Shown piece by piece: positions 53,667-62,432 of a stretch of DNA of 64,000 nt. Source of the DNA: Aliarcobacter trophiarum LMG 25534 (GTDB lineage Bacteria > Campylobacterota > Campylobacteria > Campylobacterales > Arcobacteraceae); NCBI RefSeq assembly GCF_003355515.1, contig NZ_CP031367.1:620001-684000 (forward strand), in the 5' to 3' direction. Below the pieces are notes generated by a model that saw only the letters and a program-made list of their open reading frames with translations, ran no database searches and was not told the DNA's origin. The translations under genes were made by a program, and so were the position numbers. Within the stretch, counting starts at the first letter, position 1, and each line of letters starts with the position of its first letter.

Positions 53667-56087
53667 GTGAGAACTATGATGAAAGAAGGAAACTTTGGAA
53701 CAGTTGCTATTGATGGTGGATATTTAGAAATTTTATATAATAAAAAAATAATAAAAAAGGTAAAAGTTCCTGTTCCAAATTATCAAGCTGAAAAAAATAG
53801 AGATAGTGTAGTTGAAAATGATGATGGTTTCAGTGATAAATATGGAAATGAATATTCAGTTTATGTATATTCTAGTATGTATGGTATAGATTATACAATT
53901 GAATTAATTCATTCAAAGGATGAATTAAAAGCAGAAGAATTTATTGATAGTATAATTGTTAAATTTAATGATGGTGAAGAATATTTAAATAATAAAAGAA
54001 ATCCAAATTGGAATATATTTGAACTTATTTTAGTATTAGATTTTTATCATAATAATTATCCAAATATTCCATCTAAAAATAGTTATGAAATAAAAGAACT
54101 TAGTTCTAAATTGAGAAAGTATAATGAGTTAATTGGAATAAAAATAACTACCTCTCTTCGTAATGAAAATAGTGTAATTATGAAATTAGAAAATTTTAGA
54201 GCTTTAGATTCTAGAGAAGAAGGGGAAGGTTTAAGAAATATTTCAAATCTTGATAAAAAAGTTTGGAATGAGTTTTTTGGAAATATTGATAAATTAAAGA
54301 TTATGGCAGAATTTATTAGTAAAGCAATTGAAAGAAAAGATATTGAAATATTAAAAAATACTAATATAGATAATGTTGCTTTTCTTGAAGAATCTAATAT
54401 TCATAAAATGGAAAATCTTTTTGGGGTAAGCTCTAAACACACAATAAATTATAATAACATTGGTATAAATAACTATAATAATATATTTGATAATCATAAA
54501 CCTAAATTAAATATTGAAAGTATTACAAGAATATTTGCAAATTATGTTTTAAATTATAAAGCAAGCCATACTAGTACAATAATTGGAATATTTGGTAAAT
54601 GGGGTAGAGGTAAAACTTTTTTTTACAATTATTTAAAATACAATATTAGACAACAAAAAGAAGATAATAAACAAATCTATTTCTGTAAATTTCAACCATG
54701 GAAATATCAGGAACAGAATAGTGCATGGGCTTTTTTATATAAAAATATATTAGATAATTTTCTTAAGCATAAAAAAACAGAAACTTCGAAAAAAATATTA
54801 GCATGGGAATTAAAATTAAAAAAAATATTTAATAGAAAATGTTGGATAGATAAATTTATACATTCAATAATTAATTCTATAAGTTTATCTAAACTATGGA
54901 AAATATTTTTATTAAATAGTAAAAGAATAGGTGTTAATAACTTATATTTTGGTTTAATTAGTATAGTTTTTATTGGATTAGCTGTATATTCAAGTTTAGT
55001 TTTTAAAATTGATTTTTTAGTTTGGGTATTTGGAATATTGAGTGTTCCGGGGTTAATATTCTTGCTTAAATCATATACTTTTTTTATGAAAAGTAAAAAT
55101 ACTGTAAGGATATTAATAAATAATTATTTTAAAACAAAAGATTATTCAGATTATTTAGGCTTTCAAAATGAAATAGAAAGAGAATTAAAATTTCTTATTA
55201 ATACATATATTGAAAAAGATGAAAAATTAATACTATTTATAGATGATTTAGATAGATGTAATGAAGAGATGATAATTGATATTATGGATAGTTTAAGATT
55301 AGTTTTAGAAGATTATGAAATAAATTCAAAGATAACAATTATTGTTGCAATAGATGAAAGAATCTTATTAAAATCTATCAAATATAAATATTTCAAAGAA
55401 AATAATGAAATATGTTCAAAAGAATATATAGAAAAATTTTTCTTAGTAGGTGTTAAATTAAATCAATTATTAGATGATGATATTGAAGAGTTAGTTAAAT
55501 CATATTCAGAAAGTCTTAATATTATAAGTAATTTAAATACAGAAGAAGAAAATACAGACAATGGAAATACAGAGAATGGAAATACAGAGAATGGAAATAC
55601 AGACAATGGAAATGCAGACAATGGAAATGCAGACAATGGAAATACAGACAATGGAAATACAGACAATGGAAATACAGACAATGGAAATACAGACAATGGA
55701 AATACAGACAATGGAAATACAGACAATGGAAATACAGACAATGGAAATATTGAAATCCTTAGTAAAGATGAAATAGTATATATAAATAAATTATTAATAA
55801 AAGAGAATATAGACACTCCTAGAAAGATAAATATGATGATACATAGATATTTATTGTTTAAGTCATTCATTTTTAGTCATACTAAATTAAAAAACTATAA
55901 TTATAAAATATTAATTGAATTAGTTATATATATAAGAAAAGAAGAAGTATTGAATCATTTAATACAACTTTGTTCTGTAGATAAAGAAAAAATCATTATA
56001 AAAGATTTAGAAGATAATGAACAAGAGATAGAAAAAGATGATTTAAAAAAATTAATAAATTATGCAGAAATGGTATCTCCATTTTAA
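53667..56087 (+). CDS. KAP-family P-loop NTPase with restriction-type N-terminal domain
   Basis: The 806-residue protein starts at GTG 53667, with GGAG 8 bp upstream. Residues 112-200 (NPNWNIFELILVLDFYHNN, SVIMKLENFRALDS, LDKKVWNEF) resemble a domain found N-terminally in HNH and other restriction enzymes. A KAP NTPase follows with Walker A GKWGRGKT (310-317), two membrane helices between the motifs (about 430-475) and Walker B LILFIDDLDRC (521-531). A 65-residue Asn/Asp/Gly repeat array lies after Walker B. KAP NTPases are membrane-tethered defence or partition ATPases. It overlaps nothing and is coupled to the DUF4917 gene. Confidence 0.75.
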   Translation: MRTMMKEGNFGTVAIDGGYLEILYNKKIIKKVKVPVPNYQAEKNRDSVVENDDGFSDKYGNEYSVYVYSSMYGIDYTIELIHSKDELKAEEFIDSIIVKFNDGEEYLNNKRNPNWNIFELILVLDFYHNNYPNIPSKNSYEIKELSSKLRKYNELIGIKITTSLRNENSVIMKLENFRALDSREEGEGLRNISNLDKKVWNEFFGNIDKLKIMAEFISKAIERKDIEILKNTNIDNVAFLEESNIHKMENLFGVSSKHTINYNNIGINNYNNIFDNHKPKLNIESITRIFANYVLNYKASHTSTIIGIFGKWGRGKTFFYNYLKYNIRQQKEDNKQIYFCKFQPWKYQEQNSAWAFLYKNILDNFLKHKKTETSKKILAWELKLKKIFNRKCWIDKFIHSIINSISLSKLWKIFLLNSKRIGVNNLYFGLISIVFIGLAVYSSLVFKIDFLVWVFGILSVPGLIFLLKSYTFFMKSKNTVRILINNYFKTKDYSDYLGFQNEIERELKFLINTYIEKDEKLILFIDDLDRCNEEMIIDIMDSLRLVLEDYEINSKITIIVAIDERILLKSIKYKYFKENNEICSKEYIEKFFLVGVKLNQLLDDDIEELVKSYSESLNIISNLNTEEENTDNGNTENGNTENGNTDNGNADNGNADNGNTDNGNTDNGNTDNGNTDNGNTDNGNTDNGNTDNGNIEILSKDEIVYINKLLIKENIDTPRKINMMIHRYLLFKSFIFSHTKLKNYNYKILIELVIYIRKEEVLNHLIQLCSVDKEKIIIKDLEDNEQEIEKDDLKKLINYAEMVSPF
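55551..55745 (+). repeat. Tandem array of 13 units of 15 bp within the KAP gene
   Basis: Thirteen in-frame 15-bp units encode NTDNG-type repeats: one NTDNG, two NTENG, one NTDNG, two NADNG and seven identical NTDNG. The last seven are identical at DNA level, which marks recent expansion. Each gain or loss changes the protein by five residues and never the frame. Confidence 0.97.
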
Positions 56088-56097
56088 AAGGATAATT

Positions 56098-57225
56098 TTG
56101 TTTTATAATATTGAAAATAATAAATTACAAACTAAATATATAGAATATTTAAAACTAACAGGCTCTTTATCAAGACTATTTTCAGATAGTTTAGCACCTT
56201 ATTTATACTATCGTGCTGCTGAAAATATATTTTGCTTAGGATTTGAAGCAGAAAATTTATCTAGATCTGATATTTCTATTGATGCAAAAAAAGAAAATAT
56301 TGGCTTTGGATTAAAAACTTTTCTTCATGGCAATGGAAAAACATTTCAAAAAGTTGCTGAGTTTAATGCAATTAGAGATGAATATACAAGTAAATCAGAT
56401 AAGGAAATTATAGATTTTATTTCTCAAGCTAGAAATAAAAGATTAGATATCTGTTTAGAAGGATATGGAGTTGATAGTTTAATATACCATTGTCTAACTA
56501 GAAGTGATAATCTAATATCTATATATGAATTTCCTATGGATAAAGTTCAAATTGATAGTATTAAAAAGATTGTTAGAAGTAAAAATACTATTCAATTTGA
56601 AGATGGGATGAATGAGTATTCTTTTAATCTATCAAAAAGTACTTTATATAAAAGATTTATTTGTAAAGATAGCTTAGAAGATATAAAAGTAGATATTTTA
56701 GAAAATCCATTTGAATTATTAGCAAATTTAAATAAATCTGAAACATCTATATTAAAAGAAGTTAGTACGTATCCTTTTATATATTTGCCTTTATATGCTC
56801 CAAGTTCACAAGATTTAGAACCAGCAATTGCAAGTGGTATAAATCAATGGAATGCAGGTGGACGAGATAGAAATCAAGATGAACTATATATTCCTGTTCC
56901 TGCTTGGATACATAAAAAGTTTGAAGGATTTTTTCCTAATAACAATGATGATAAATTTGAATTAGAATTACCAAATGGTAATGTATTAAATGCAAAAATG
57001 TGTCAAGCTGGACAAAAAGGACTTATGTCAAATCCTAATAAAGCTTTAGGTAAATGGGTTTTAAGAGATGTATTAAAAGTACCAGTTGGAACTTTAGTTG
57101 ATAGAAAATACCTTGATATGATAGGTATTGATTCCGCCATTGTGTTCAAATTGAATGATACAAAATATAAAATTGATTTTGCATCTAGTGGAAAATTTGA
57201 AGAATTTAAAGAACAATTTATATAA
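56098..57225 (+). CDS. Type II restriction endonuclease with C-terminal B3-like domain
   Basis: The 375-residue protein is started at TTG 56098 with AAAAGGA 5-6 bp upstream; the longer frame from 56062 lies inside the KAP gene. The N-terminal half has DAKKENIGFGLKTF (62-75), a PD-(D/E)xK-like D...GxGxKTF pattern with K73, as in several B3-linked restriction enzymes (NgoFVII-type group). Residues 260-375 (ELYIPVPAWIHKKF, LSMSNPNK-like and VGTLVDRKYLDMIG) look like the B3/EcoRII-N DNA-binding fold. It sits beside a cytosine methyltransferase, which supports a restriction-modification pair. Recognition site unknown. Confidence 0.7.
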   Translation: MFYNIENNKLQTKYIEYLKLTGSLSRLFSDSLAPYLYYRAAENIFCLGFEAENLSRSDISIDAKKENIGFGLKTFLHGNGKTFQKVAEFNAIRDEYTSKSDKEIIDFISQARNKRLDICLEGYGVDSLIYHCLTRSDNLISIYEFPMDKVQIDSIKKIVRSKNTIQFEDGMNEYSFNLSKSTLYKRFICKDSLEDIKVDILENPFELLANLNKSETSILKEVSTYPFIYLPLYAPSSQDLEPAIASGINQWNAGGRDRNQDELYIPVPAWIHKKFEGFFPNNNDDKFELELPNGNVLNAKMCQAGQKGLMSNPNKALGKWVLRDVLKVPVGTLVDRKYLDMIGIDSAIVFKLNDTKYKIDFASSGKFEEFKEQFI

Positions 57226-57235
57226 AGGATAAAAT

Positions 57236-57628
57236 ATGCCTGAAATAGGTAATAGTTACATAGTTACATTAAAAGAAACTTATATTATGTGGGGTGAATA
57301 TAGACATACCGATTCTAGAGAAAGAATTATAAATGAAGTGTATTTACCTATTCCTGCTGATAAAGCCAGAGAATTTAATATTTATAATAGCAATAGAACA
57401 GGAGCTAATACAGAATATGATGTTATTACTTCTGATAATTTTTTAATTAATGGAAAATTAAAAGCTCAAGGTTCTTCTACAGCAGGATCTGAATATGCAA
57501 AAAATTTGTCTGGTTCAGGAAATTTAAGACTTTTAGCTCCTTGGATGAATCATATAGAGGCTAAAGTTGGTGATAAAATTAAAATTGAATGGATAAGTTC
57601 TACAAAAATAAAACTTACTAAATTATAG
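57236..57628 (+). CDS. Small B3-like DNA-binding protein of the restriction system
   Basis: The 130-residue protein has a segment (NEVYLPIPADKAREF, about 33-47, then NTEYDVITSDNFLINGKLKAQG) parallel to the C-terminal domain of the upstream endonuclease (ELYIPVPAWIHKKF). No catalytic motif is visible. It begins 10 bp after the endonuclease with a good AAAGGATAA site, so it is probably a second specificity or accessory subunit. The convergent methyltransferase ends 5 bp after it. Confidence 0.6.
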   Translation: MPEIGNSYIVTLKETYIMWGEYRHTDSRERIINEVYLPIPADKAREFNIYNSNRTGANTEYDVITSDNFLINGKLKAQGSSTAGSEYAKNLSGSGNLRLLAPWMNHIEAKVGDKIKIEWISSTKIKLTKL

Positions 57629-57633
57629 AAGAG

Positions 57634-58725
57634 TTAAATAAACTTTCTTAACTCTACATCATACTCTTTAATGCAATTATTTGGATTGTATTGAGGAGTT
57701 TCGCCTTTTAATAAAAATGCAATTCTCTCTGCAAAATGATAAATTCCAACAGGAGGAACTGCATTTCCTATTTGTCTTCTTACTTCCGTTGTACTTCCTT
57801 GAAAATTATAATCATCTGGAAAACTTTGTAATCTAGCTCTTTCTCTATTTGTTAATGGTCTATGTTCTTTGAAGTGATATCCCCAAGTTCCACCACCACC
57901 TGATGCAATAACAGTATATGCAGGTTCATCTTCATGTAATCTTCTATAAATATTTGACATTAGACCTTTTATTGCATAAGGAGTATTTTCTACAGCTTTA
58001 AAGTTTTTTCCTTGAGGAATATGTTTTAATCTTTCTACTACTTTATCACTTACTTTTAAGTGTTGAGTATGAATACAATTTTTAGGTAAATTTTTAAAAG
58101 CTTCTTTTGAAGTAATATGATTATTTTTATGTGTAAATTCTGGAGGAATAAATTCTGTTTTTATATCATTTCTAATACCAATAAAAAGTACTCTTTCTCT
58201 TAATTGTGGAACACCAAAATCTGCAAAGTTTACTAAGAAAATTTTTAACTTATAACCATCTAATTCAAATCTTTTTTTAATTATTTTTACTGCTTCACCT
58301 TTATTTGCTGATAATATTCCTTTTACATTTTCAGCAATAAAAACTTTTGGTTGAAGTCGTTCTACATACTTTGCAAAACTTTCATAAAGTTGTCCATCTT
58401 TATCATTTTTTAATCCTTCTTGCTTTCCCACAACAGAGAATGTAACACAAGGAAAACCACCTAAAAAAACATCATATATTTTAGGTTTATATTTTAAAAC
58501 TTCTTTTTCTATATTTTCAGTAATATCTTTATGCAGTAATTTTGTATTTTTAAAATATTTTTTATTTTTATCTAATGAATTAATTGCATCTTTATTGTAT
58601 TCTAAAGCATATTCTGTAGTAAATGGTAATTTAGTAAAATATTTTCCTAGAAAATCAAAATCTCCGTGAAATCCTATGTCTAAACCACCAGCACCTGTAA
58701 ATGTAGAAAATATTTTAAAATCCAA
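57634..58725 (-). CDS. DNA cytosine-5 methyltransferase
   Basis: The 363-residue protein has the m5C methyltransferase motifs: I (FTGAGGLDIGF), IV (GGFPCVTFS, catalytic C93), VI (ENVKG near 129), VIII (QLRERVLF) and X (GNAVPPVG). It protects the host DNA against the adjacent endonuclease. It starts with TTG at 58725, with AAGGT 7 bp upstream, and is convergent with the B3 genes. Target-recognition domain is at about 190-300. Specificity is unknown. Confidence 0.93.
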   Translation of the reverse strand: MDFKIFSTFTGAGGLDIGFHGDFDFLGKYFTKLPFTTEYALEYNKDAINSLDKNKKYFKNTKLLHKDITENIEKEVLKYKPKIYDVFLGGFPCVTFSVVGKQEGLKNDKDGQLYESFAKYVERLQPKVFIAENVKGILSANKGEAVKIIKKRFELDGYKLKIFLVNFADFGVPQLRERVLFIGIRNDIKTEFIPPEFTHKNNHITSKEAFKNLPKNCIHTQHLKVSDKVVERLKHIPQGKNFKAVENTPYAIKGLMSNIYRRLHEDEPAYTVIASGGGGTWGYHFKEHRPLTNRERARLQSFPDDYNFQGSTTEVRRQIGNAVPPVGIYHFAERIAFLLKGETPQYNPNNCIKEYDVELRKFI

Positions 58726-58856
58726 TTATGATACCTTTTTATATTTTTTGTGAATTTTACTATTCCCAAGCTGCGATTTTGCTGAATTAAAATAGTTTAT
58801 ATGTTTTTATTTATAGGAGTTGACAGATCAAATAGATATTTAATTATTAAAATATT

Positions 58857-58870
58857 TTGATTGCAATCAA
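58857..58870 (+). promoter_or_regulatory. Perfect FNR/CRP-type box upstream of the chemoreceptor
   Basis: TTGAT-TGCA-ATCAA is a perfect FNR consensus palindrome. Its centre at 58863.5 lies 41.5 bp before the start site (58905) set by the -10 hexamer TATACT at 58893-58898, the class II activator position. The chemoreceptor ATG follows at 58926. Confidence 0.65.
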
Positions 58871-58925
58871 GATAAAAATTGTCCTATTTTAGTATACTCC
58901 AAGTTTAAAATTATTAAGGAAAACA

Positions 58926-60317
58926 ATGTTTAATTTAAAATCATTATATTTTAGGATGACCATAGTACATTATTTGGGAATAATATTACTTCCATTAAAT
59001 GCTATTTTATTTACAACTTCAACTATTTCACAAATAGTTCAAATTACAATTACTTTAGCTTTAATTGTGCATGAATTAGATGAGAGAAAAAATGGAAAAC
59101 TATTATCAAAAGAGTTAGTTAATTTTTTAAAAAATATGGATAATAAAAATGTTAGTTTTAATATAAATACTTCAATGGCAAGTGAATATTCTGAAATAAA
59201 AGATGTTATTGATAAAAGAGAAAAAGAGCTTTTACAAAAAGAGAAAGAAGAATCAATTTTAATTGAAGAAGCTAAAATAGTGATGAATCAGCTAAAAAAT
59301 GGAATTTATTCTCAAACAATCACTTCTATTAGCTCAAATAATTCTCTAGAAGAGTTTAAAAAAAGTGTGAATGAAATGATAGTTGAAACAAGAGAACATT
59401 TTTTAAATATCAATTTTATTTTAGAACAATATACAAATTATGATTATAGAGAAAAATTAGAATTAAAAAGAATTTCAAATAGTGGAGAATTTCAACATTT
59501 AGTTGAAGCTATTAATAAATTAAAAGATGCTATTACTCAAATGTTAGTTGAAAATAAAATAAATGGTATTGCTCTTCAAAATTCATCTCAAAATTTATTA
59601 ATAAATGTTGATAAATTAAATTTATCATCAAATGAAGCAGCAAATAGTTTGAAAAATACATCAATAGTATTAAGTGATATAACTCAAAATGTTGATAAAA
59701 CTTCAACTCAAACTATTCAAATGTCTAACTTATCAAATGTAATTATTGGATATTCAAAAGATGGATTAAATCTTGCAGAGAAAACAACAACTGCAATGGA
59801 TGAAATAAATGAGAAAGTAAGTGCAATTAATGAATCAATAACTCTTATTGATCAAATAGCTTTTCAAACAAATATTTTGAGTTTAAATGCAGCAGTTGAA
59901 GCTGCAACAGCTGGAGAAGCTGGGCGTGGTTTTGCTGTTGTTGCACAAGAAGTGCGAAATCTTGCAAATAGAAGTACTCAAGCTGCTTATGAGATAAAAA
60001 AACTTGTTGAATCAGCAAATATAAAAGCAAATGATGGAAAAACTATTGCAAATGAAATGATAGAAGGTTATACAGTTTTAAATACAAATATTGATAAAAC
60101 AATTAAATTAATAAGTAGTGTAGCAAATATCTCAAAAGAGCAACAAGTTGGAATTGTTCAAATAAATAGTGCAATAAATATTTTAGAACAACAAGTAAGA
60201 TTAAACGCTGAAGTTTCATCTCAAGCAAATAATATAGCAATAAAAACTTCGAATATTGCAAATACAATAGTAAATACAGCAAATCAAAAAGAGTTTGAAG
60301 GTAAAGAAAATATTTAA
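58926..60317 (+). CDS. Membrane-anchored methyl-accepting chemotaxis protein without periplasmic domain
   Basis: The 463-residue protein has one or two hydrophobic segments near the N-terminus (about 10-45), two HAMP-like stretches (about 60-105 and 120-200) and the chemoreceptor signalling hairpin at about 300-340 ([20 protein letters not shown]). It lacks any large periplasmic sensor, so the signal is cytosolic or from the membrane. AAGGAAAAC lies before the ATG. Its promoter carries an FNR-type box, which suggests expression under low oxygen. It ends near an imperfect inverted repeat (60341-60364). Confidence 0.85.
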   Translation: MFNLKSLYFRMTIVHYLGIILLPLNAILFTTSTISQIVQITITLALIVHELDERKNGKLLSKELVNFLKNMDNKNVSFNINTSMASEYSEIKDVIDKREKELLQKEKEESILIEEAKIVMNQLKNGIYSQTITSISSNNSLEEFKKSVNEMIVETREHFLNINFILEQYTNYDYREKLELKRISNSGEFQHLVEAINKLKDAITQMLVENKINGIALQNSSQNLLINVDKLNLSSNEAANSLKNTSIVLSDITQNVDKTSTQTIQMSNLSNVIIGYSKDGLNLAEKTTTAMDEINEKVSAINESITLIDQIAFQTNILSLNAAVEAATAGEAGRGFAVVAQEVRNLANRSTQAAYEIKKLVESANIKANDGKTIANEMIEGYTVLNTNIDKTIKLISSVANISKEQQVGIVQINSAINILEQQVRLNAEVSSQANNIAIKTSNIANTIVNTANQKEFEGKENI

Positions 60318-60611
60318 AGTACATTTTAGCCGTAGTATTTTATCATCAAATTCTATTGGTGATATAAATACATAATGATAAAATAAGTTTCTATTTGATT
60401 AGAATAACCTTATTTTTAATAAACATTTATTTTTGAGATAATATATTCAGGTGCTTTATTAGAAATATCAATATATTTTTCAAAAGGTTTTACTATTTTT
60501 AGTTGAGAGATATATCGTTCTTTGTTTAAGTCTAATAAAGCTTCCTTTAATATTTTTAAGTCATCTTTAGTTACTTTTTCTAAAGATATTAATTCATTAA
60601 ATAAATTTTTA
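60318..60611. other. Intergenic stretch with a stop-started coding remnant
   Basis: Nearly 300 bp separate the chemoreceptor from the next gene. The first 97 bp have only a weak hairpin-like repeat (TATCA..TGATA, 60341-60364). The remaining part is open on the minus strand and is listed separately. Confidence 0.5.
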
Positions 60612-60620
60612 TTATTCTTT
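60416..60620 (-). pseudogene. Start-less open frame, likely a frameshifted 3' end of the upstream membrane protein gene
   Basis: About 60 codons are open on the minus strand (ending NELISLEKVTKDDLKILKEA ... YIDISNKAPEYIISKINVY, stop at 60416) with a lysine/leucine-rich, protein-like composition but no ATG, GTG or TTG start. It lies directly after the stop of the 60612-61835 gene in another frame. Removing one T from GAATAAT at that stop would join the two as one protein. Confidence 0.55.
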
Positions 60621-61835
60621 ACATAATGCGTTTATATCATCTAGTTTAATTAGCAAATTTTTTTGTAAAGGCTTAAGTATAACATCATTATCATTTATAC
60701 TCATTTTTTCAGTAAGAAATTGAGGTTTAATGTAGTGATTGTTAAGTATGTAATTTTTTTGAAAATCTTTTTTTGTAGAATCATTTTTACAAATTGAATC
60801 TAATTTAGATTTCATTTCTTGCTTTTTTAAATCAGATAGATATTTATTTTTTGATTCTTCTATATCATATAAGTAATAATAACTTGAATCTACTACTGGT
60901 ACGTAGTATTCTTTCTGATTTTTAATAAGTATTTTAGGGTAACCTGAAAATCTAGTTATATACTCACTTATTACTAGTTCATATCCAGATTTATTATAAA
61001 ATATAGCATATGGGAAAAAACTAGAAAGAATACTTTGTGCCATAATTATTAAAAATATTGTAGAAAGAAATAAACTAATAAAAGCTGTTATTAATAGAGT
61101 AGGTTTAATTATAAATGTAGGTATTTTACTTAATAAATTAGGATGTTTCTTTTTCAAATACCAATTAATTATATAAAATGTTATTAGTTGAAGTGCTGCT
61201 AAAATAAATAAATTATTAATTCCTACACCAAAATATAGTAAAAGAGGAACTAATAAAAAAAACATTAATATACTAAAGAATGAAAAAATCATAGATAAGA
61301 ATAAAATTGAGAATATTTGTAATATTACTAGTATATGAAAATCTGTTACTTTATTAATAGGTATTCCGTATTCTGATAGGGCAAATATAGTGAAAAAAGT
61401 AAAACAAATACTAAGAAATCCACTTAAAGGTAAGTTTGTTTTTGAGAAAATAGAAATATATTGTTTTAAACTTATTTTTAGTTTAATATTTTCACATATA
61501 TTTAAAAAACTTGTATATTCATTATTTTCAATTGTTGTATCAAATAAATAAATAATTATTTTTATATTGTCTTTTTTATTTATGTATTGGTCAAAATTTT
61601 TTAAATTGAATCTATCTATTCTTTCATCGCATTGCATTATAACCTTGTTATCAGATATTATAAATGCTGTTATGAATTTTTTATCTTGATTGGGCTCTTT
61701 TTTGTAATTTTCAATTTTTTTCTTAATATTTAGAAATTTAATATTATTAGCTTCTTCATAAATAATTTTGTATTTTGAATACTTTAATAATTTAAACTTT
61801 AATTTATCATAATTATATATTGTATCTGTATTCAT
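60612..61835 (-). CDS. Multi-pass membrane protein of unknown function
   Basis: The 407-residue protein has a polar N-terminal domain (1-130), five or six membrane helices between about 145 and 290 and a soluble C-terminal part. No family is recognised. It probably lost its last ~60 residues by a frameshift at 60612, because an open, coding-like frame follows. The ATG has a weak A+G-rich site. Context (an accessory end of the window) gives no function. Confidence 0.6.
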   Translation of the reverse strand: MNTDTIYNYDKLKFKLLKYSKYKIIYEEANNIKFLNIKKKIENYKKEPNQDKKFITAFIISDNKVIMQCDERIDRFNLKNFDQYINKKDNIKIIIYLFDTTIENNEYTSFLNICENIKLKISLKQYISIFSKTNLPLSGFLSICFTFFTIFALSEYGIPINKVTDFHILVILQIFSILFLSMIFSFFSILMFFLLVPLLLYFGVGINNLFILAALQLITFYIINWYLKKKHPNLLSKIPTFIIKPTLLITAFISLFLSTIFLIIMAQSILSSFFPYAIFYNKSGYELVISEYITRFSGYPKILIKNQKEYYVPVVDSSYYYLYDIEESKNKYLSDLKKQEMKSKLDSICKNDSTKKDFQKNYILNNHYIKPQFLTEKMSINDNDVILKPLQKNLLIKLDDINALCKE

Positions 61836-62432
61836 TTTTTCTCTTTTTGTTAAATTTAATTATAAGTCTATCATAAAGAATTAAATTAGTTAAAAAATAT
61901 AACAAAATGTAATGAAAAATGGTTTTTATTAAATAATCTTTCTATACTTGCATAATAAGATTAAAAATGTATTTATTTATCAATAGTTTTTATATGTCAT
62001 AAAAATATTTAAATATTAAAACTTAGTATTTTTGATTTTTTGCTTCGCAACAGAAGAAAAACTTAATTATTCTCTTTTCTTTAAATTTTTTCAAACTACT
62101 ACTTTATTAGTTCTCTAGCTTTTTCTAAGTTTAAGTGTGATTTATTATTTTCTTACTTTACACTGAAAAAATCAAAGTGAGCATATACTCATTCGCTGCA
62201 CTTATTCCGTTATCCCTCCCTTTTTTTAATTTTTTAAGTTTCAACCAAGAAAAAATAAATTTTTCACACTTAAGAAAAAGCCCGATGAACTAACGAAAGT
62301 GAAAAAACATTTTTAAAGAAAAAGAGCTTGAGTTTTTTAATCTTCTTAAAAATCAAAAAAAAGAAGAAAGAAAATCCCTCAAAATCTTCAAAAATGAAAG
62401 GCTTTTTAAAATTAAAACCAAAGGATTTACAA
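61836..62432. other. Long gene-free stretch with an imperfect inverted repeat
   Basis: About 600 bp have no supported gene. Around 62119-62146 and 62254-62280 there is an imperfect long inverted repeat (CTTTTTCT..TTAAGTGTGA..TTTATT against AATAAA..TCACACTTAA..AGAAAAAG). Between the arms the sequence is locally richer in G+C (GCTGCACTTATTCCGTTATC). A small RNA, a replication or transfer origin or an element end is possible. It introduces a new set of accessory genes. Confidence 0.5.

Noticed and set aside
55551-55745. CRISPR array
   Set aside because: Units are head-to-tail with no spacers and are in frame within the KAP gene.
55463-55870. Open frames in other registers through the 15-bp array, encoding repeats such as FPLSV
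   Set aside because: They are by-products of the tandem repeat, which keeps every frame open; no start site or family supports them.
58726-58925. tRNA or small RNA in the gap between methyltransferase and chemoreceptor
   Set aside because: No cloverleaf or strong hairpin could be drawn; only the FNR-type box and promoter are supported.
42573-62117. 11-bp direct repeat TTAGTTCTCTA at 42573-42583 and 62107-62117 as attachment sites
   Set aside because: The positions suit island ends, but an 11-bp match in A+T-rich DNA can arise by chance and no tRNA or core gene end is involved. Comparison with an empty site is needed.
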